A DNA stretch of 64,000 nt from assembly GCA_008330645.1 (NCBI GenBank), contig VLTN01000073.1, positions 62,001 through 126,000 on the forward strand, read 5' to 3'. The notes below the pieces were generated by a model. That model did no database searches, was not told where the DNA came from, and saw nothing but the letters and a program-made list of their open reading frames with translations. This document shows positions 10,429-21,500 of this stretch, one piece after another (position 1 is the stretch's first letter; each line of letters opens with the position of its first letter). Origin of the DNA: Cafeteria roenbergensis. Its lineage: Eukaryota; Sar; Bigyra; Bicosoecida; Cafeteriaceae. The position numbers were made by a program, and so were the translations under genes.

Positions 10429-11619
10429 ATGGCGATCGTGGCGCGTGCCAGCCGCGTGCTGAACCGCGCCTGCGCCCGCGGGGCCGCCGCTTCGGCGGGC
10501 GTGCGATGGGGCGCTTCTCCGGTTGTGGGGCTGCCGGGCTTCCTGCCCGTCGCGCCCGCCAGCGTGCTGTTTGCCAGCGACGCCGTCCGGGGAATGCAGG
10601 TGTCAAAGCGCCAGAAGGACACCATTCTGGCGAACGACCGCCTTGTGCGCGCCCTGAAGCCGCACACTCGCGTTTTGCTCGTCAGCGACGAGGGCCGCGT
10701 GGGCGAGATGTCCGCCGCCAAGGCCATGGAGCGCGCGCGGCAGGACAAGTCCGACCTGGTGGCTGTTGCAATGCAGGCCTCGCCGCCAGTGGTCAAGCTC
10801 ACGAGCCTGGGGCGCATCAAGCGGGCCAACGACAAAAAGGCTGCGCAGCAGCGCGCCGCCCAGCGCGCAACCAAGCTCAAGGAGATGCGCTTCTCGTGCA
10901 AGATCGAGGCCAACGACCTGGAGATTAAGACGAACAACGTGATCAAGTTCCTGAAGAAGGGCCACCCCGTCAAGGTGTCCGTCTCTTTCGTGCCGCGCAC
11001 GCCGGTGGTGATGCTGGAGCCTCTGCGCCGAGCAGTCATGCGCCGCGTTCTCGAGCAGATCGGAAACATCGGCTACATGGAGCCCTCTGCGCTGCGCGTG
11101 TCCTTCAGGGAGCTCTACGGGCTGGTTCTTCCAGCTCCCTCCCAAATGGCCGCCGATGACGACCGCCATCTTCACGTCCTGCCGAAGCTGGAGTCACCCA
11201 TCTGGCCTTCGAGCGACCAGGAGGCGGAGGCCATAGCGGAGCGCAAGCGCACTGCGGAGCGCGTGGAGGCCAAGCGCGCCAAGGCCGCGGCTGACATGGC
11301 GGAGGACTTTGGCGAGCTCGCACCCAAGGGGGCGCCTCGCGGGCTTGCGGACGCAAGCGGGCTTAGGGACGAGGGCAGACGCCGCAAGGACGGGCCTCAG
11401 CGCCGCAGGCCCAAGGGCTCGCCCACCCTGAGCCGCGAGGACCAGGAGGAGTGGCGGTCCGGCATGTCGGTGGCCGCTGACGACGAGGCCGAGGCGGACG
11501 AGATGATGGATCTTCGCGAGAGCGACTCGTGGCTGCGGGGCAGCAAGGGCCGCCGCCCGCCCACCAAGGCGCCCGCCAAGACCGGCAGGATGAACTCTGG
11601 CGACGTGACGATTCGCTGA
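10429..11619 (+). CDS. MTIF3: mitochondrial translation initiation factor IF-3
   Basis: A single exon encodes 396 residues. Residues 1-60 are Arg/Ala-rich and non-acidic, as in a mitochondrial targeting sequence. The IF-3 N domain starts near residue 68 (NDRLVRALKPHTRVLLVSDE, then a conserved VAMQASPPVVKL). The C domain starts near 147 (TKLKEMRFSCKIEANDLEIK, then VIKFLKKGHPVKVSVSF). IF-3 binds the small ribosomal subunit and controls start-codon selection. The roughly 160-residue tail is highly charged (KRAKAAADMAEDFGEL, then RRKDGPQRRRPKG) and is an extension over bacterial IF-3 of about 180 residues. A plastid location cannot be excluded. The start is the ATG at 10429; the frame is open further upstream, but the leader begins naturally here. 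Confidence 0.88.
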   Translation: MAIVARASRVLNRACARGAAASAGVRWGASPVVGLPGFLPVAPASVLFASDAVRGMQVSKRQKDTILANDRLVRALKPHTRVLLVSDEGRVGEMSAAKAMERARQDKSDLVAVAMQASPPVVKLTSLGRIKRANDKKAAQQRAAQRATKLKEMRFSCKIEANDLEIKTNNVIKFLKKGHPVKVSVSFVPRTPVVMLEPLRRAVMRRVLEQIGNIGYMEPSALRVSFRELYGLVLPAPSQMAADDDRHLHVLPKLESPIWPSSDQEAEAIAERKRTAERVEAKRAKAAADMAEDFGELAPKGAPRGLADASGLRDEGRRRKDGPQRRRPKGSPTLSREDQEEWRSGMSVAADDEAEADEMMDLRESDSWLRGSKGRRPPTKAPAKTGRMNSGDVTIR

Positions 11620-11686
11620 GCGGTCGGAGCTCATGAGCAGCGCGGTGGGGCGCTGCCGCAGCGCAACGGGCAGGCCAGAGTGAGCC

Positions 11687-11705
11687 GGGGGGGGGGGGGG
11701 GGGGG
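11687..11705. repeat. G19 homopolymer
   Basis: Nineteen consecutive G, then T and more G, begin 68 bp after the IF-3 stop codon. The exact length of such a run is error-prone in any sequencing. Confidence 0.7.
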
Positions 11706-12442
11706 TGGGGGAGGGTGGCGCCGCGCCGGGCAGATCACACCGAGCAGGGGGGTGACAAAGCCCTCGTCCGCTGGGCCCTCGACTGCCCGCGGCCACGCGC
11801 GTCTCCAGAGCCGGACCACGTGAAACGCGGCGCGCAGTGTGCCGGTGCCCGCCTCTGCGTCGCAGGTGCCCCCCCCCCACCCCACCTCCATGCCTCCGCC
11901 TTATTGTGGTCGCATCGGCCCGGTCCCGGCGATGCCCGAGTGTGCTTCCAGGCTTGCTCGCTCGTGATTTCGCCATCGCCGTGGGTGCCGAAGCAGCCTC
12001 GATCGCAAAACAGCTCCATCTCAAGCCGCTCGCGGACGCTCGGCTTGCAACCCGCAGCCGCTCGCGGCGGAGCCGGACCTATCTGCACGGCACGCAGCAG
12101 CCCACACGCTACACGCCCAGGGGTGGGCGCCCACGAGGCGCCCTCGGCGTCGATGCCGCCTCGCAGACCGTCCTTGTGTGGGTCGCAGAGCGGACGAGTG
12201 CGACGGAGGGCGTGCAAGCGCAGGTGCAAGCGGCGCGCAACTCAAGGCGCAAAGGAGCCTTTGCTGGGCGCGCAAAGTCGCCGCGCAGCCCACACACAAC
12301 CACGAGGCCAGCGGCCAGAGAAGGGCAGGGAGGCGAGGCGGGCGCAGTGGTGGGAGAGACGGAGGAACACGAAGGACCGCGGGTCGCGGTGGATAAGGCA
12401 CGCATACGGGGGAGGCGGCGGGCGGAGCAGCGTGCCGACACA

Positions 12443-12473
<31 letters not shown>
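12443..12473. repeat. G31 homopolymer (C31 on the AP-3 mu sense strand)
   Basis: Thirty-one consecutive G end 13 bp before the AP-3 mu stop codon as read on the plus strand. The AP-3 mu mRNA would therefore carry a C31 run at the very start of its 3' UTR. Confidence 0.7.
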
Positions 12474-12476
<3 letters not shown>

Positions 12477-12486
12477 GCGGTCGCGC

Positions 12487-14367
12487 CTACATGCGGATCT
12501 GGAAGCGGCCGGTGCGCAGAATGGCGCGGGAGGCCTTGGTGTAGCGGTAGCTGTCGTTGAGGAGGCGCAGCTCGCGCACGGCCAGGCCGGTGGCCGTGGT
12601 GCCGGTCATGGAGAAATGGAGCGTTGCGTCGATGGGCTCCAGAGGGGGGCGCGAGCCCGGGGCGATGTGGATTGATCCCGCGAGCTCAAAGGGCGCGGAG
12701 GAGGCGGGGATGGCGCCCAGGGTCCACGCGAGGCGGTTGGTGGTGGTGTCGTATGCCACGTGGCCCTTGGTGGGGGTGAGGTCGGCGGAAATGATCGCGG
12801 GGGGGAACTGCACGATGAGGCTCACTCCCTCAACGGCGGCGCCGTCCTCGCCGGCGGCGCCGGTTCCGGGCCCGCCCATGGACACGCCCACGCCGCTGGA
12901 GGAGGTGATGGTGCTGCGGAGGAGGGCGCCGCCCACCGCGATGGGCTTGGTCGCCAGCACGATGCTGACGCGAGCGGCGGACGCGTGCCAGTGCACCGTG
13001 GGACGGACGTAGATGGGCGACACGTGCGACCTGGACGCGGCGGTGTACGTCATGAGCTTGAAGGGCCCGTCGGGGGGCACGAAGGAGATGATCTTGTCCT
13101 TCTCGAAGCGAGCGAGGCGGACGCAGGGGTGGAACCCGGGGTCGGCGATGACGGATGGGTTGTTGAACCAGAGGGTGAGGTCCGGCACGCCGGAGAGCTG
13201 GCAGGAGCACCACACGGTCCCCTTGACCGCGTTGGCGGCGACGGTGCCGTTGGGCTCGATGATGCAGTCGATGTCCTCGGTGATGTCGAAGAAGATCTCA
13301 TTGGTGGCGTAGGCGACGTCGGCGCGGCGCCAGGGAATGACGGAGGTCGCCGAGGCGGTGAGAGACTCGGCAACGGAGCTCTTTCGCCCCGTGAACATCT
13401 CAGCGACGAACTGTCCGATGCCCCGGGGAGGCCGGACGATGTCGACGAGCGCGTTCGGCTCGGACATGAGGGGGATGCCGCTGTCCATCATCTCCTCCAG
13501 CACCTGGTACACCGTTGTGAAGTGCGCCGTCAGCGACCGCTCCGTGACGTCGCCGAGGTAGAGCTCCAGCACGTCGGCGATGCGGTGGACGAACTCGGTC
13601 ACCAGCAGCGCGGGGACCTCCTTGCACACGGCAGCCAGCATGAACACCCCGCCACGGAGCACGTTAAACAGGTAATACTTTGACGTCGGGATCACAGGAG
13701 CCACGTCCTGCGGGCCAAACGAACGGCGGGCGGGGGCGAGGGGCAGGGCAGTGAGCCAGTTCGGGCCTGCCTCATGGTCGACCGCAGCAGGCCAGGGGCT
13801 GCCTGCGCGCGCAGACCCGCAACGCGCAGCGCGGAAGCAGTCGTCCCCAACACCGCGGTGGCGGCATGGCGGCCACTTGGGGTGCTGCCCGCGGGAGGTG
13901 CGCACCTCCGCCTTGGCCGCCTTGGACACAATCTCCCAAAACACCTCCACGAGGGCGCGCGTGGTCTGGCCGCGGTAGTGCTTCTCGATGATCACATCCC
14001 TGCGCGGACGCGGGGCGCAGCGAGTTGGCCACGGGGCGGCAACGGGGGCGAGGCGGGTTGCTTGCCAGGCGGAGCGAGCAGCGCACAAGTTCGCTCGCGC
14101 CCTCGCCCCGCGGGATCCGCGCAGCGAGTGGCCCTCTCGCCCGCGCGCGCCGAAGCAGCCAGCGGCGCACGGGTCGCGCAGCAGGCGTAGCCCGTCGCGA
14201 TGGGGGGAGCCCTGGCTGCCAGCCGCCGCGGCGCCGCTTCAACAAGGTGTTCCGATCCGCGTGCAAGCGGGCGCGGCCCGCAAGCCAGAGGCGGCCATCC
14301 AAGGGCAGCGGCGCGCGCCAGGGCCTCACCCGGTGGCTGCGTTGAGCATGAAAAGGGACTGGATCAT
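12487..14367 (-). CDS. AP3M: AP-3 adaptor complex mu subunit
   Basis: Three exons (14367-14330, 13999-13906, 13707-12487) give 450 residues. Donors are GTGAGG and GTGCGC. Exon 1 is only 38 nt and encodes MIQSLFMLNAATG, the start of the longin domain, followed by DVIIEKHYRG and DVAPVIPTSKYYL. The second half is the mu homology domain (IPWRRADVAYATNEIFFD, LSGVPDLTLWFNNP, FHPCVRLARFEKDKI, ISFVPPDGPFKLMTY), ending KASRAILRTGRFQIRM. Wording at many positions (FHPC, SFIPPDG-like block, YTKAGKFQ-like end) is that of AP-3 rather than AP-1/2/4 mu. AP-3 carries cargo from endosomes/Golgi to lysosome-related compartments. A glycine-rich insert (GVGVSMGGPGTGAAGEDG) enlarges one loop. It is divergent from the channel gene, with 1170 bp between starts. 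Confidence 0.92.
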
Positions 14368-15537
14368 GGCTGCGAAGGCGCGCCAGCCGCGACCGAGTGA
14401 ACGCCAGGACACGGCGCGAGGCTGCGCGTCCGCGCGTATTTGGCCTTGGAATGGCGGCCAACTACGGGGCTCTGCCGCCTTGCGACTTGCCGCCGAGTCA
14501 GCAGCGCAGGCCGAGCGCTCCGAGGGCTGGACTGCGCCAGCGTCTCACCCCACCGCCTGGGCGGGAGCGGCCGCGACCGGTCCCGCACTCCGTCTCTGTT
14601 CTGTCCGGCGCTGTGAGTTGTGACACTTCCTTTGCTGCCGGGACCGGAGGCCGCCTCCCAAAGCTGCTCGAGTCCGGCGCCGCTCAGTTGCGCCTCCGCC
14701 GCGCCGCCGGGAGCGGTCGCCCCGCCGGCCCGTGCCCTCCAGCCGCGGCCCGCCAGGGAAGGGCGCGCGCCTGTCGCCGGCCGGCGCGGGCATGGGCTGC
14801 AGGCTGGGAGGGGCGCCGCTGCTTGCAGCCCCGGCCTCGCGTGCGTTAGCTGGACTGCGGCCGAGGCGATGACGCTTGCGGTCGCGGGCCTGGTCAGTCC
14901 GCGCCGCCCGGCAAAACCCGCGGTGCCTCGTGCGAGGTGAGCGGCAACGCCCGCCGCTTGCAAGCCCTCGGGCCTGCCAGGCGGTGGCAGCCGCCGCTTG
15001 CCGCTTTCGGGCTTCGCCGGCCTTTGGCACGGTGATTGCCACGCGTGCAGCTGTCCTCAGGCCCCCGCCCGCCCCCCGACCCTCCCCCGGGCCGTCCCGC
15101 CGCCCACGGCCAGGCAGTCGCAATCTGCCCCGTCATCCCGCGCCGCGGCCTCCATGCCATAGTGAAGCGTTTGGTGCACCGCAAGGCGCGTTTCCCTCGC
15201 GCAACCCTGCCGCGCTTGGTCGGGCGATTCGGCCGCCGAGATGCCAAAGCCCGCCGGCAAATGCAGAGTTGCCGCTCGTGTGTTGCGGCCACCCCGGCCC
15301 GGCCGACTGTGCTTGGGCCACGATGCCTTGTCCTCCCCGATCCCGCTGAACTCGGCCTCGCGCGTGCTGGGGCCACCGCTTGCACAACTGACCCGAGGCC
15401 GGGGCCGCGGAAGTGGATTGAGCGATGCCGCCGCAGCCTGCGATTGGACGACTGCTGGCTCTCTGTCCCTGAGTGCCACTCGATTCCTCGCAGGGTGGTT
15501 CTTGGCGCCGCGCCAGAACCGGCACTGGCGCACCGCC
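14368..15537. other. divergent intergenic region, AP-3 mu / channel
   Basis: The 1170 bp separate the AP-3 mu and channel start codons and must contain both promoters. The channel frame is open back to 15241, so an upstream start or leader exon is possible, but the first ATG in good context is 15538 (CACCGCCATGG). No other gene, repeat or RNA was recognised. Confidence 0.4.
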
Positions 15538-18500
15538 ATGGCGGCGCCGGACACTCCGGGCAGGGCGACTTCTGGGTTGCCCCTGCGCTCGCCTGGGGCG
15601 CGAGGCAGCCCCGACATGATGGGTCACTCCAGCGGTGCAGTGATGGCCGTGTCGGATCTCGTTGCGGCGTCACCCCGGCCTGGGACCCAAGGGCCGGCCA
15701 GCTACACAGCCAGCGCGGCCCCGGCTGCCCTCGCGACGCCAGCGTCCAGGGTTGGCGTGCGCGGCGACTATATATTGACGCTGGAGCGGGACTACGACGT
15801 CTATTTTGACAAGGAGCGCCCCGCCTGGCGCGCGGAGGCGTCGGCAGACTCGGACGACGACGAGGACAAGGAGGAGCCGACTGCCAAGGGTGCTCAAGGC
15901 AAGGCTGGCTCGCGCAGTGCCGGCTCCGGCGCGGAGGACGGCTCTGGCCACCAAACCAACCTGGAGCTGATGATGGCGCTGCCCCAGCAGCTGAGGCGCA
16001 CGCTCTACAGTGCCGTGAAGAACCCTTGGTTCGACCGCGTGGTGTTGTTTCTGGTGGTGGTGAACTGCGTCGTGCTTGCCTTGGACACGCCCAACCTGGA
16101 CGTCAACTCGGCGCTCGGCCAAGGTGTGGCGGTCGCAAACGTGGTCTTTGTCGTCCTCTTCACCCTCGAGGCGCTCATCAAGCTCTTCGCGCTTGGGGCA
16201 ATCGCGCATGAAGACAGCTACTTCCGCTCCCCGTGGAACTGGCTGGACTTCGCCATCGTGCTCGAGGGCCTTGTGTCCACCTTCGTTGGCGGGAACGGCA
16301 GCCTGTCCGGGCTGCGCGCCTTCCGCGTCCTGCGGCCCCTCAAGACGGTGTCCCGCCTGGAGGGCCTCAAGGTCATCGTGAACGCGCTCCTGGCCTCGAT
16401 GCCCCTCCTCTTCAACACTATGATCGTGGTGTCCTTTTACTTTCTCGTGTTCGGCATCATCGGCGTGCAGGTCTGGAGCGGTCAGTTCCACGACCGCTGC
16501 TTCATGCTCGAGACGGGCCTCTTGGACTACGAGGACGAGCGCCTCTGCGCGGACGACGGCAGCGGCGACCACAGTTGCGGCGAGGGCCGATTTTGCGGAA
16601 AGTGGACTGAGAACCCGAACTCGGACGTGGTGTCCTTTGACAACGTGCTCTGGGCGTTCAACACCATCTTTACGTCCATCACCCTTGAGGGGTGGACCTC
16701 GGTCATGTACTCGTCCATGGACACCGTGGGGTGGTGGAGCGTGTTCTACTGGGTGCTGCTCATCGTGTTCGGGGCCTTCATTCTGACAAACCTGACGCTG
16801 GCAGTCATCCTGACAAAGTTCCGAGAGTCGGTGGAGGAGCAGGAGGCCCAAAAGGCCCTCCAGCTGGAGCAGGCGGAGCGAGAGGCTCGCCTTGAGCGCC
16901 TCACCAAGGAGTACTATGAGGCGCGCCGCCGCAACCCCAACGTGTCCGTTGGCAACATCAACTCCAACGGGGACGGCCCGAGGGGCCCTCGGGCCAAAGG
17001 CCCCTTGGACCGCCGCCGCAACATATCTGTGAGGAGCCCCGACGCCGAGATCCGCCTCCGGGAGGCCTCATTCGCGGGCCTCGTCAGCAACGGAACGGTG
17101 CATTCGCTCTTCGCGGAGGAGCGAGAGGACGAGCGCAGCACTGGCGGGACCAGCAGCGGCGACACGGCCATGGTGGCGCCTGCCCGGCCCGAGGCGCTCT
17201 CCGCGGTGCCCGAGGGCGACGAAGAGGACGATGGGAAGGCCGTGCCACCCCGTCCGGGTGCTGAGGGGGACGCCGTCGCCGCGTGGGCCGCGGGGGCCGC
17301 GGGGGCCGCGCCCGGCGGGCCGGCTCAGCCCGGTGACGCGGCGGGCGTGGGCGGAGGCGACGGCCCCGCCACGACGTGGGCAATGCCCATTCCCGAGGAG
17401 GAGCTGGACGAGGATGCGGCCCACGCCGCCGCCCTCGCCAAGGCTGCCTCGTCCGCTGCGTTCGCGCGCACCCCTGCGGGGCGGAGCGTGAAGCTCTTCG
17501 CGAGCCAGGGGGGCGAGTTCTGCGAGCCGGCAGACGAGCCCGAGCCTGGATCCGACGAGCCCTCCTGCATCGGCACGGCGCTTGCAGCCGCCTGGACTCA
17601 CTTGGTCGCCTTCTTCACCTGGTTCGGCGTCACCGTCCTTGGGGGGGCCTACGAGGCGGTCATGCACCACGTGTTCCGGCCCACTTCGGTGGTGCTCTAC
17701 CCGGTGGTGACCCACCCCGTGTTCGAGAACCTCATCCTGCTCTGCATCGTGGCAAACACCGTCACGCTCTCCATTGAAAACTACGGCATGGACGACCAGC
17801 TGCGCGACGGCCTCGCCATCGCCAACGTGGTGTTCACCATCATCTTCGTCGTGGAGATGGTGCTGAAGCTCCTCGGGCTGGGCCTCTGGGGCTATTTTTC
17901 CGAGTGGTTCAACCGCTTCGACGGCATCATCGTCATCGTCTCCGTCGTCGACCTCTTCGTCGGCGGGGACGGCGGCATCGCCGCGTTCCGCACGGTCCGC
18001 ATCGCCCGCGTGCTCAAGATTGCCAAGTACCTCGACTCCATGCGCATGATCGCCGAAGTGGTCCGGCAGAGCCTCGAGTCGTTCAGCTACATTGCGCTCC
18101 TCCTCCTGCTCTTCTGCTTCATCTACAGTGTGCTGGGCATGCAGCTCTTTGGAGGCATCTTCGCCGACCGCGACCCCGCAGACTACCCTCGGAACAACTT
18201 CGACGACCTCTTCAGCGCCTTCGTGACCGTGTTCCAGATCCTGGCCGGAGAGGCGTGGAACGAGATCATGTACGAGGTCGTGGGCGCCACTGGCCAGCCT
18301 GCGTCGGCCATTTACTTCATCACCTGGGTCATCCTTGGCCAGTTTATCCTCCTCAACCTCTTCCTGGCGGTGCTGCTCGACAACTTCTCGGAGTCCGAGG
18401 CGGCAGACGACGCCGTGTCTTCGGAGGACTCGGAGACGGACAGCGAGCTGGCCGACCTGGAGGACAAGGACGGCAGCGACGGGATCGAGGGCATGGACAG

Positions 18501-21500
18501 CCAGGGCGGCCTGGAGGACGGGGCTGCGTTCGGCGCCGGGCCTGCTCTTGAGGACGACGGCGCGGCTGTTTCGGCCTCGCGCCGGGTGCTGTGGACCCGG
18601 GCTCAGAACCAGTCGCCCAGCGACGGCAGCCTCGGCTTTGCGCGCGCGGAGCACTCGGCAGACTTTGCAAGCGTGGGAGGGGCAGCGGCGGGCTCCCGGC
18701 GCCGGCACGGCGACGCCACGCACGCAGCAGCAGCAGCAGCAGATGGCAGCGCTGGCAGACCCGGCAGAGGGAGCGACAGCGAGGAGGAGGAGGAGCAGGA
18801 GGAGGACGACGACGACATCGGGAACACCCACGACGTGCGCGTGGTGGACAACGGCCAGGGCATCGGCACCACGCTGCCCTCCTTCTCGGCCACGCCCAGG
18901 TCGAGGCGGATTCACGGGCTGGGCAACGCGGAGAGCCGTCGGACCGACATGTCAGGCAGCTCCGAGCTAGAGGGCGCGGCCTCGCCGCGGGGGGAGCGGG
19001 CCGCCGGCGCTGCCTCCCGCTTCGCCGCGCCGACGGACCGCTCTGGCCTCCACCGTCCCTCCGTCGCCTCCCTCAGGGCTCGCCGCGCCATGGTTGCGTC
19101 GCAGCGCCGCCTCACGCTGGCCATTCGCGCTTGCCAGGCCACCACGCCGGAGCCGGCAGCCTCGGCCGAGTCGGAAGTTGGCGCGGCCACGGGTCTTCGC
19201 CACATCACCGGCTTCTTCGGCATCAGCTCCCGGTCAGCGTCGCCAGGAGCGACGTCGGGCGTCGACCTCACTGCCCCCGCCTCGGTCGCGAACAGCTCCA
19301 GCCCCGGCCAGGCCGGCGGCTCGGCCGCCTCCTCGGCAGCTGGCACGGCGGCGCCCACGACAGTGGGCGGCCCGCCAATGGCCGTGCGGGGCACCTCCAC
19401 CCCAGTGGGCACCCGGCCCCGCCGCACGCGTGGCATGCTCGTTGCGCCGCCGGCGTCGACGTCCGACAGCGACACCAGCATCGCCGACCTCCCTGCCCAC
19501 GCGCAGACGGCCGATCACCGCCCCTCCTCCAGCCAGTCTGGCGCGCCGGTGGCCGCAGCCCCGGCCCCCGCCCGGAGCCTCAAGTCTCCCCCGGTCGCCC
19601 CTCCCCCGCTGCGCGGGGCTGTCATGTCCCGCATGGCCATGGTGTCCTCCATCGCCGCGTTTGCGGGCGGCAGCGACCGCGCGCAGCCCAGTGGCAGGCA
19701 CAGCGCTGGGCCCAGCGCCGACGCCGTCGGTGTGCGGGGCGCCTCCGGCTCCCAGGCCGGCAGCATCACCAGCTCTGCCCGGAGCAACTCCCGCCAGGCC
19801 AAGGACGGCCACGGCGACCGCTCCTCCGTGAGGTCGGGCGGCACTTCCAAGAAGGCCGGGTCGGTCGCTGCAGGCGCCATCTTCGGGGGCAACATGTTCT
19901 CGGGCCGGGGCACCAACACGGAGGCGGCGGAGGCGCAGCGCCAGCTGAAGCGCCGCCGCCGCGTCGCTGTTCGGCTCATTCTCCGCCGCTTCCGCTCCGT
20001 GTGGCTCAAGGTGGAGGAGGGCCGCTCGTCGCTCGCCTCCTACGCCTTCAAGAGGCCCTACCACGAGGCCGCCCTCATGGCCCTGCTCCCGCCCCCTCGC
20101 CCCGGTATCCTGTACGGCCGGGCGAACGTGCAGCTGGACGCGGCGCCGTCGGCTCACTCGCTGCGCACGCCGGCCTCCCGCGCCGCGCCGGCGGGCCTGA
20201 CCTTCGGCGAGCTCTCCGCTGAGGAGGCGGCCGCGCGGCACGTCGCCATGTCCCTGGACGACGCCGGCAGCCCTCAGCGCTCCAACAGCATCCTCCACGC
20301 CGCAACCAACATCGTGTCGCCGCACTTTGGCCGCGCAGAGCGAATCGAGAGGGCAACGGGAGGGAGCGGGCGGTCCCGCCGCGCGTCGGCCTCTCGCTCC
20401 GCCCGGCTGGACAACGGCTCGCGCGCTGCCACGGCGAGCGAGGCCGGCGAAGGCGGCCTGGATGAAGGCGGGGCCGGGCCGCCCTCGCCCAAGCCCGCTC
20501 GGTCCAAGCGCCGCGGCCGCAAGACCCACCTCCAGCAGCTCCAGGAGCAGGACGAGCTGGCGCGAAAGCAGGCAGCCGCGGAGCGAGACGCCATGCACCG
20601 CAAGCAGGCCTGGGGAGGCGTCACCGACGAGGAGGCGGCAGCGGCCGCGGCAGCCGGCAGAGCGAGAGCCGGGTCGTCGGCGGTGGCCGGCACGGAGGCG
20701 GGCGAGGCGGACGACGGTGCCGAAGCGACTGCCCAGAGCGTTGCGCGGGCCCTGCATGCTATGGACGAGGTGGACGGCCACGGGCTGGAGCGCGCTCTGA
20801 GCCACGCGATCAAGCGGGAGCGGACGCGACTCGCCATGCCAAGGCCGACGGCCTCCGCACTGGTCACCGCCGCGGACGACGCAGGCAAGGCGCTCACTGC
20901 CAGGCAGCCGAGCGGCGACCCGCAGGCCGCCGAGGCGCCCCAGGGCGCAGGCGCCGCTGCTGCCGCACCGGGTCCGTCTGGAGCCGCCGGCGCGCCCAGG
21001 ACGGGCGCCCCGACCTCCGGCTCAGGCGTGGCTATGGGGTCGATGGCCGCCGCTGCGGCCGTGTCTCCGGCGCGCGGCCGGATGTCGCGGGAGGCGAGTG
21101 ACGCCGACGCCAAGCCCCCCCGTCCCCCGTCAACGCACGGCACCCGCTCTGCCCGCCTCCTTCCCTCGCGCACGTCGCTGGCGTCGCCTCCTGCGGCAAA
21201 CCATCCACCCGGCAGCGTGGGGTCCGACTCCTCCTCCACCGCCCGGCTGCAGCTCCCCGCAGTGTGGGACAACGAGACGTGGGCCGTGGGCGTGAACCCC
21301 GCGGCGCCGTCCATGGTGGATATCGAGGGCATCGACGCGGAGGAGAGGAAGCGTATCATGCTCGCCAACGTCATCCGCATGTGGAGGACCAAGGACCACC
21401 CCATCGACAGGCAGCGCCGCAGGGAAGCAGCCCTCGCGGCGGCCCGCGCGATGGGCCCGCCCGGATCCGCGCCCCGCTGCACTCCCGACGAGGCAATCGC

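Larger units (their letters stand above)
11620..12486. other. gene-free region between convergent IF-3 and AP-3 mu genes
   Basis: The 867 bp lie between two convergent stop codons and so hold both 3' UTRs. Two long G runs frame the gap, and two short C runs lie inside near 11870. Frames are open on both strands because of base composition, but nothing resembles a protein or an RNA gene. Confidence 0.5.

Noticed and set aside
15760-15780. TATATATT motifs inside the channel (15768) and the PTB-like gene (63601)
   Set aside because: Both lie inside coding sequence in frame and are not placed at any gene start.
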